Shown: one piece after another, positions 63,001-64,000 of the stretch | How the letters are laid out: every line of letters starts with the position of its first letter | Position numbering within the stretch: the stretch's first letter is position 1 | Assembly (NCBI RefSeq): GCF_042683665.1 | Contig: NZ_JBHUOO010000024.1 | DNA: 64,000 bases | Source of the DNA: Leeuwenhoekiella polynyae | GTDB lineage: Bacteria; Bacteroidota; Bacteroidia; Flavobacteriales; Flavobacteriaceae | Direction: 5' to 3' (one strand) | Translations under genes and position numbers: made by a program | The notes under the pieces: generated by a model | Database searches by the model: none | Told to the model about the DNA's origin: nothing | The model's input: only the letters and a program-made list of their open reading frames with translations

Positions 63001-64000
63001 TAAATTGATCTGTATAAAAGCTTGAGGTTGATTTATTTTTATCAATAGGCAAAATAACAAAGGGAGGAGCAGCTGGTTTTTTCCCATCTCCCCAACTAAT
63101 AGATATTGCCGGGGTTGGCAAAACAATTTGATTGCCCTGCAGGGAAATAGTAAAGCTATTTTGGAGCGCGAGATTCAACAGCGGAACTCTTGAATTTATT
63201 TGAACTTCTAAACTATCGTTAGCAAAACTTAAGTCAATACCACCAAATAAAGAGACAAATGGATATTCTTTATCATCTCTTCCAGTAACTGCACCAAAAT
63301 TAAGTGGTTTTTCTTCGGGGATTTTAAAGCTTACAAGTCCGTTATTATTCGCGCTGAATACAAAAAATCCAACTTCCGTCTCCGGTATAGTTCTAGTTAG
63401 TTGCTTTGCAAGAGCCTGTCTATTTGCTGTATTTGTAAATAGCTCCTCGAATCTTCTTTTTAATTCTTCAACGGGATCGGTTACAATGTTGAGGAGTGTT
63501 TTTAAGTTAAAAACGAAATTATCTTCTTCTGAACCCACAATACCTAAACCGGATAGTAATTGCAAGGCTGGCAAAGGAACATCTGGAAATTTAAAGCCTG
63601 TTAAGGTTGATACTAACTCTGTCAATTGATTTCCGGAGTCGGGTTTTCCCATAAGCCCAATCAACTGGGTTTCCATAAAGGTTTTTGGGTTGGCTAAAAG
63701 TGATTGCCACCCTCCAATATTTATACCTAGAACTCCTGGAGCTACCTTATTTTTTGCTGAGAAATTATAATCTAATGTTAAGCCCAATTCGGACAATACC
63801 GAATACACATCTTTAAAAAGATCCTTATTTGATACCACTTTGAACACTTTTTGCAATCCGGTATTGAGCATGCTCATAAAAGCCGATTGCACGTGTTTTG
63901 ATTCTGCTAAATACGTAGCTAAATCTATATCTGCAGCGGCTTTTTGACCTTCCAATCTTGTGTTTTTTAATACAAGCGTAGGTTCAAAATCTAGTGTGTC
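57002..64000 (-). CDS. Unknown operon protein 1, giant DUF6603-like protein, 5' end outside window
   Basis: At least 2332 residues. The frame has no stop up to the right edge: codons upstream of a TTG at 63955 read on as DTLDFEPTLVLKNTR. The true start is therefore beyond the window and the TTG is not reliable. Repeated beta-rich segments with alternating hydrophobic residues fill residues 150-1230 (numbered from that TTG). A region at about 1230-1640 with GLAAGFGFNRDIQIPP, YWLAAGIKFKSFELINTAALL (in part), FVITLGGYHPKFKAP and GPPVGGFIKVDWVVISFTIPFG (in part) is what I recognise as DUF6603. The C-terminal 650 residues are mixed alpha/beta. No signal peptide can be judged. First known gene of the operon, 10 bp before the 501-residue gene. 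Confidence 0.78.
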   Translation of the reverse strand, partial: DTLDFEPTLVLKNTRLEGQKAAADIDLATYLAESKHVQSAFMSMLNTGLQKVFKVVSNKDLFKDVYSVLSELGLTLDYNFSAKNKVAPGVLGINIGGWQSLLANPKTFMETQLIGLMGKPDSGNQLTELVSTLTGFKFPDVPLPALQLLSGLGIVGSEEDNFVFNLKTLLNIVTDPVEELKRRFEELFTNTANRQALAKQLTRTIPETEVGFFVFSANNNGLVSFKIPEEKPLNFGAVTGRDDKEYPFVSLFGGIDLSFANDSLEVQINSRVPLLNLALQNSFTISLQGNQIVLPTPAISISWGDGKKPAAPPFVILPIDKNKSTSSFYTDQFTTLAPAYAINTISNAVFESALLDKYPLVQHIFSMLGIAKPISNDPPEVLLAESEATVPMTMQSILGLLTDPLGWLLSDQVLGTNGRFNIAKLTNKLALIPEKSFTPASGNPITIGPNTHKTGMLLKGLPYNFSIEISGSVTDIKKENIHNTDLALFKFGCSAIDIADSASVNDLSFAVRVTPDFQAAISGGAKLATGAAGGLFIDFEYDNDFKFSFAGGTPKNPSGVVQLIPFTGWGALAGQAGTLATTKVIEQVVPVILEKLKPKAPDFVTALTDFGTNVPVKNLINTIANLVSNPPAEQLLGEAIEEAALNWIKGLFIEDQLTKTIVAIQGIFAQVPEQIGTVTVDTKEKGLLVFSPGVNLPIELFFGVDGENLGLWVGLNIPKIPYLSMNVLRTGIGIDVATLSKVSISFGSQIILPLDQSYGPGIKLERNKDSEFSLILDPMANSKDPDTNSDMAIQLLPVFFGTKGEEPEDLGETIQAWTLQVIKNVLPRYVSILVLNNEFVKMWLEYNLFTKVPHTEIELSAAQILVATTLICDGDSCNSTKKEEEIRYVLNTIDKIADITPLGFLSNLLQELLSETVTIVKIGEQGSISIGPKSDPNPDNLYGINIHMPDFKIEKAPNMVLQFGATNSEWIDQTSQITMVTGSESGSATAKAESKTKGNIAVKKADDTKKSLKPGIQFYVPITINNSVPEIDFDQFNIVLGNIGFDVVGKNGQPIVDLSRFKLGGVQPRVLLDFQFKGKNTPEVTFGGNLTLADMGLSLAPNTLSSGNDQGEKSNTKNPIASNLLGSGSEGDDSKNQPSNPTFSIQAAYTQNFASDQGNLWVNLANPTGEGKQIIFPIQRSFGPLFIDDLGVGWNDKEKDRPLLDVLFSGNVDLAGLKIDLIGLDVGIPVKTPADFGAYEISLQGMDVSFNGGAVTINGGLLKQDYEDTVIYNGAAVIKAASFSLMALGSYAQIKNTNNNNVTSLFIFGAIDIPLGGPPAFFITGLAAGFGFNRDIQIPPITEVMNFPLITGMLNGDLSSSDNPESALAYLGDLVTPRVGQYWLAAGIKFKSFELINTAALLFVQFGVNFEINILGLSYAALPPETKQENALAYFELALKVSIKPDAGVISVEAMLTPNSFVLTKDCKVTGGFAFYLWFKNTTQLVDGKTVLVPKGQFVITLGGYHPKFKAPVYYPKVPRLGLMWNMDFDVASLSINGGAYFTICPTAVMAGGYLDAVFKAGPLKAWFSAYANFLIEWKPFYFDVGIGVTVGVLFGVTIAGVDITLSVQMSAVLELQGPPVGGFIKVDWVVISFTIPFGDKKPDTSDNNLGSWDAFAESFLPQSESEKDINKPVQPLLKAGARDAKAAYTDPKKQQVLKWNSGAGLLNANAKQIPDDQTPWTVNTMFYSFNIKSVVPVNVLNAQLTEEPSDLYSINGVSSIGVRPMGFTKNLKSPVLVTVKYLDGTVVNLKKRHLLPEASLDGSPAALWSQMKLSKSAPPGGDNMIIVDTLVGATITANTFIIKDTIPAFDLINLKYTKNSPRLLPFAKTPVYSGLSTPLSQTLPYTQIMNTIMADGTNETSNIIERRNNIYKSLQQIPAYPIPTSFGPDKTKFSSLQEALLKTRAIVGINAPLFPDLSVMAHAANLIFQVFPTMATVGMYQNKGQITPPKPYQPEEIAVKSFDSIADYKQPKLEGVLRRHISNEALGEHIIKGSRILSKWTNKAQLDLNQSLQMARFGESRKNSVETKRLYEGGAYIWRLDSRKSHKIKLDGNLEAIAYYFDNADNLIGKHLVSPNKQFKIEQGTAQVAILAHDSGIHSSVGWQLDTKVAKINSKWAMTDGSLICVQNAQRVKLSEARSLTGVIRMNSMLAQNQVLALNDELVPGWIQTSCFTQDKYIGVLLDSDQDNSIQVSTATNNLPEILGNGKRVKIIPCNGKFVHVYKLREHKDEKQIYAGIIVKPTDSRTTVHAIYSMKPKDFTRKKSLEQQSIVQQALNTCEREHKTSNISVTG

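Noticed and set aside
63953..63955. TTG at 63955 as the true start of the giant protein
   Set aside because: The frame continues without a stop to the edge of the window.
41290..64000. Prophage or contractile injection system
   Set aside because: No tube, sheath, baseplate, capsid, portal, terminase, integrase or AAA ATPase was seen among the seven genes.

Overview
The window is chromosomal DNA from an AT-rich member of the Bacteroidota, most likely a marine Flavobacteriaceae. Signs of this are outer-membrane TonB receptors with carboxypeptidase-regulatory N-domains, DUF4249 and DUF4251-type lipoproteins, a fused CcsB/CcsA haem-handling protein, -7 elements of the TAnnTTTG type, and weak Shine-Dalgarno sequences. 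Genus and species cannot be settled from sequence reading alone. No rRNA, tRNA, CRISPR array or intact insertion sequence was seen.

Positions 1-32,400 are dense core genome. In order: a membrane protein and a lipoprotein-type inorganic pyrophosphatase; KdsC and a DUF2520 protein; CcsBA; a zinc-ribbon methyltransferase; fumarase; a TonB-type receptor; RF2 with ArsC; the transglutaminase/alpha-E/ATP-grasp trio; a metzincin protease followed by a FabZ-KAS-ACP mini-operon; nitroreductase; a cysteine-free ArsC-like protein with an HPF-like ribosome factor; TerC; an Aquifex-type aconitase; a decayed deaminase with a formate/nitrite-type channel; and a TonB receptor with a DUF4249 lipoprotein. Two short membrane proteins (57 and 59 residues) are added here.

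Positions 32,500-40,300 are sparse and repeat-rich. They hold four head-to-tail units of about 325 bp (34967-36270), a second long repeat family present twice plus degenerate copies (36411-37270), a 58-bp repeat pair, and the third copy of a roughly 125-bp dispersed element that also lies at 6813 and 28974. Few genes lie here: an exported protein, an unknown 279-residue protein and an S41-like protease with a TPR tail. The protease has two near-identical palindromes upstream.

Positions 41,290-64,000 hold the most striking locus, a single minus-strand operon whose start lies beyond the right edge. It encodes five proteins without signal peptides and of unknown function (at least 2332, 501, 311, 1376 and 401 residues). 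The first carries what I recognise as a DUF6603-like region. These are followed, with a 20-bp overlap, by a 2369-residue FAAL-KS-AT-KR-ACP-TE polyketide synthase and an AspH/LpxO-family dioxygenase. Spacings of 1-33 bp or overlaps argue for co-expression. The inference is an undescribed system in which a large assembly of mostly beta-rich proteins is paired with synthesis of a fatty-acid-derived beta-hydroxy product. The pairing is seen in the sequence; the function is not known.
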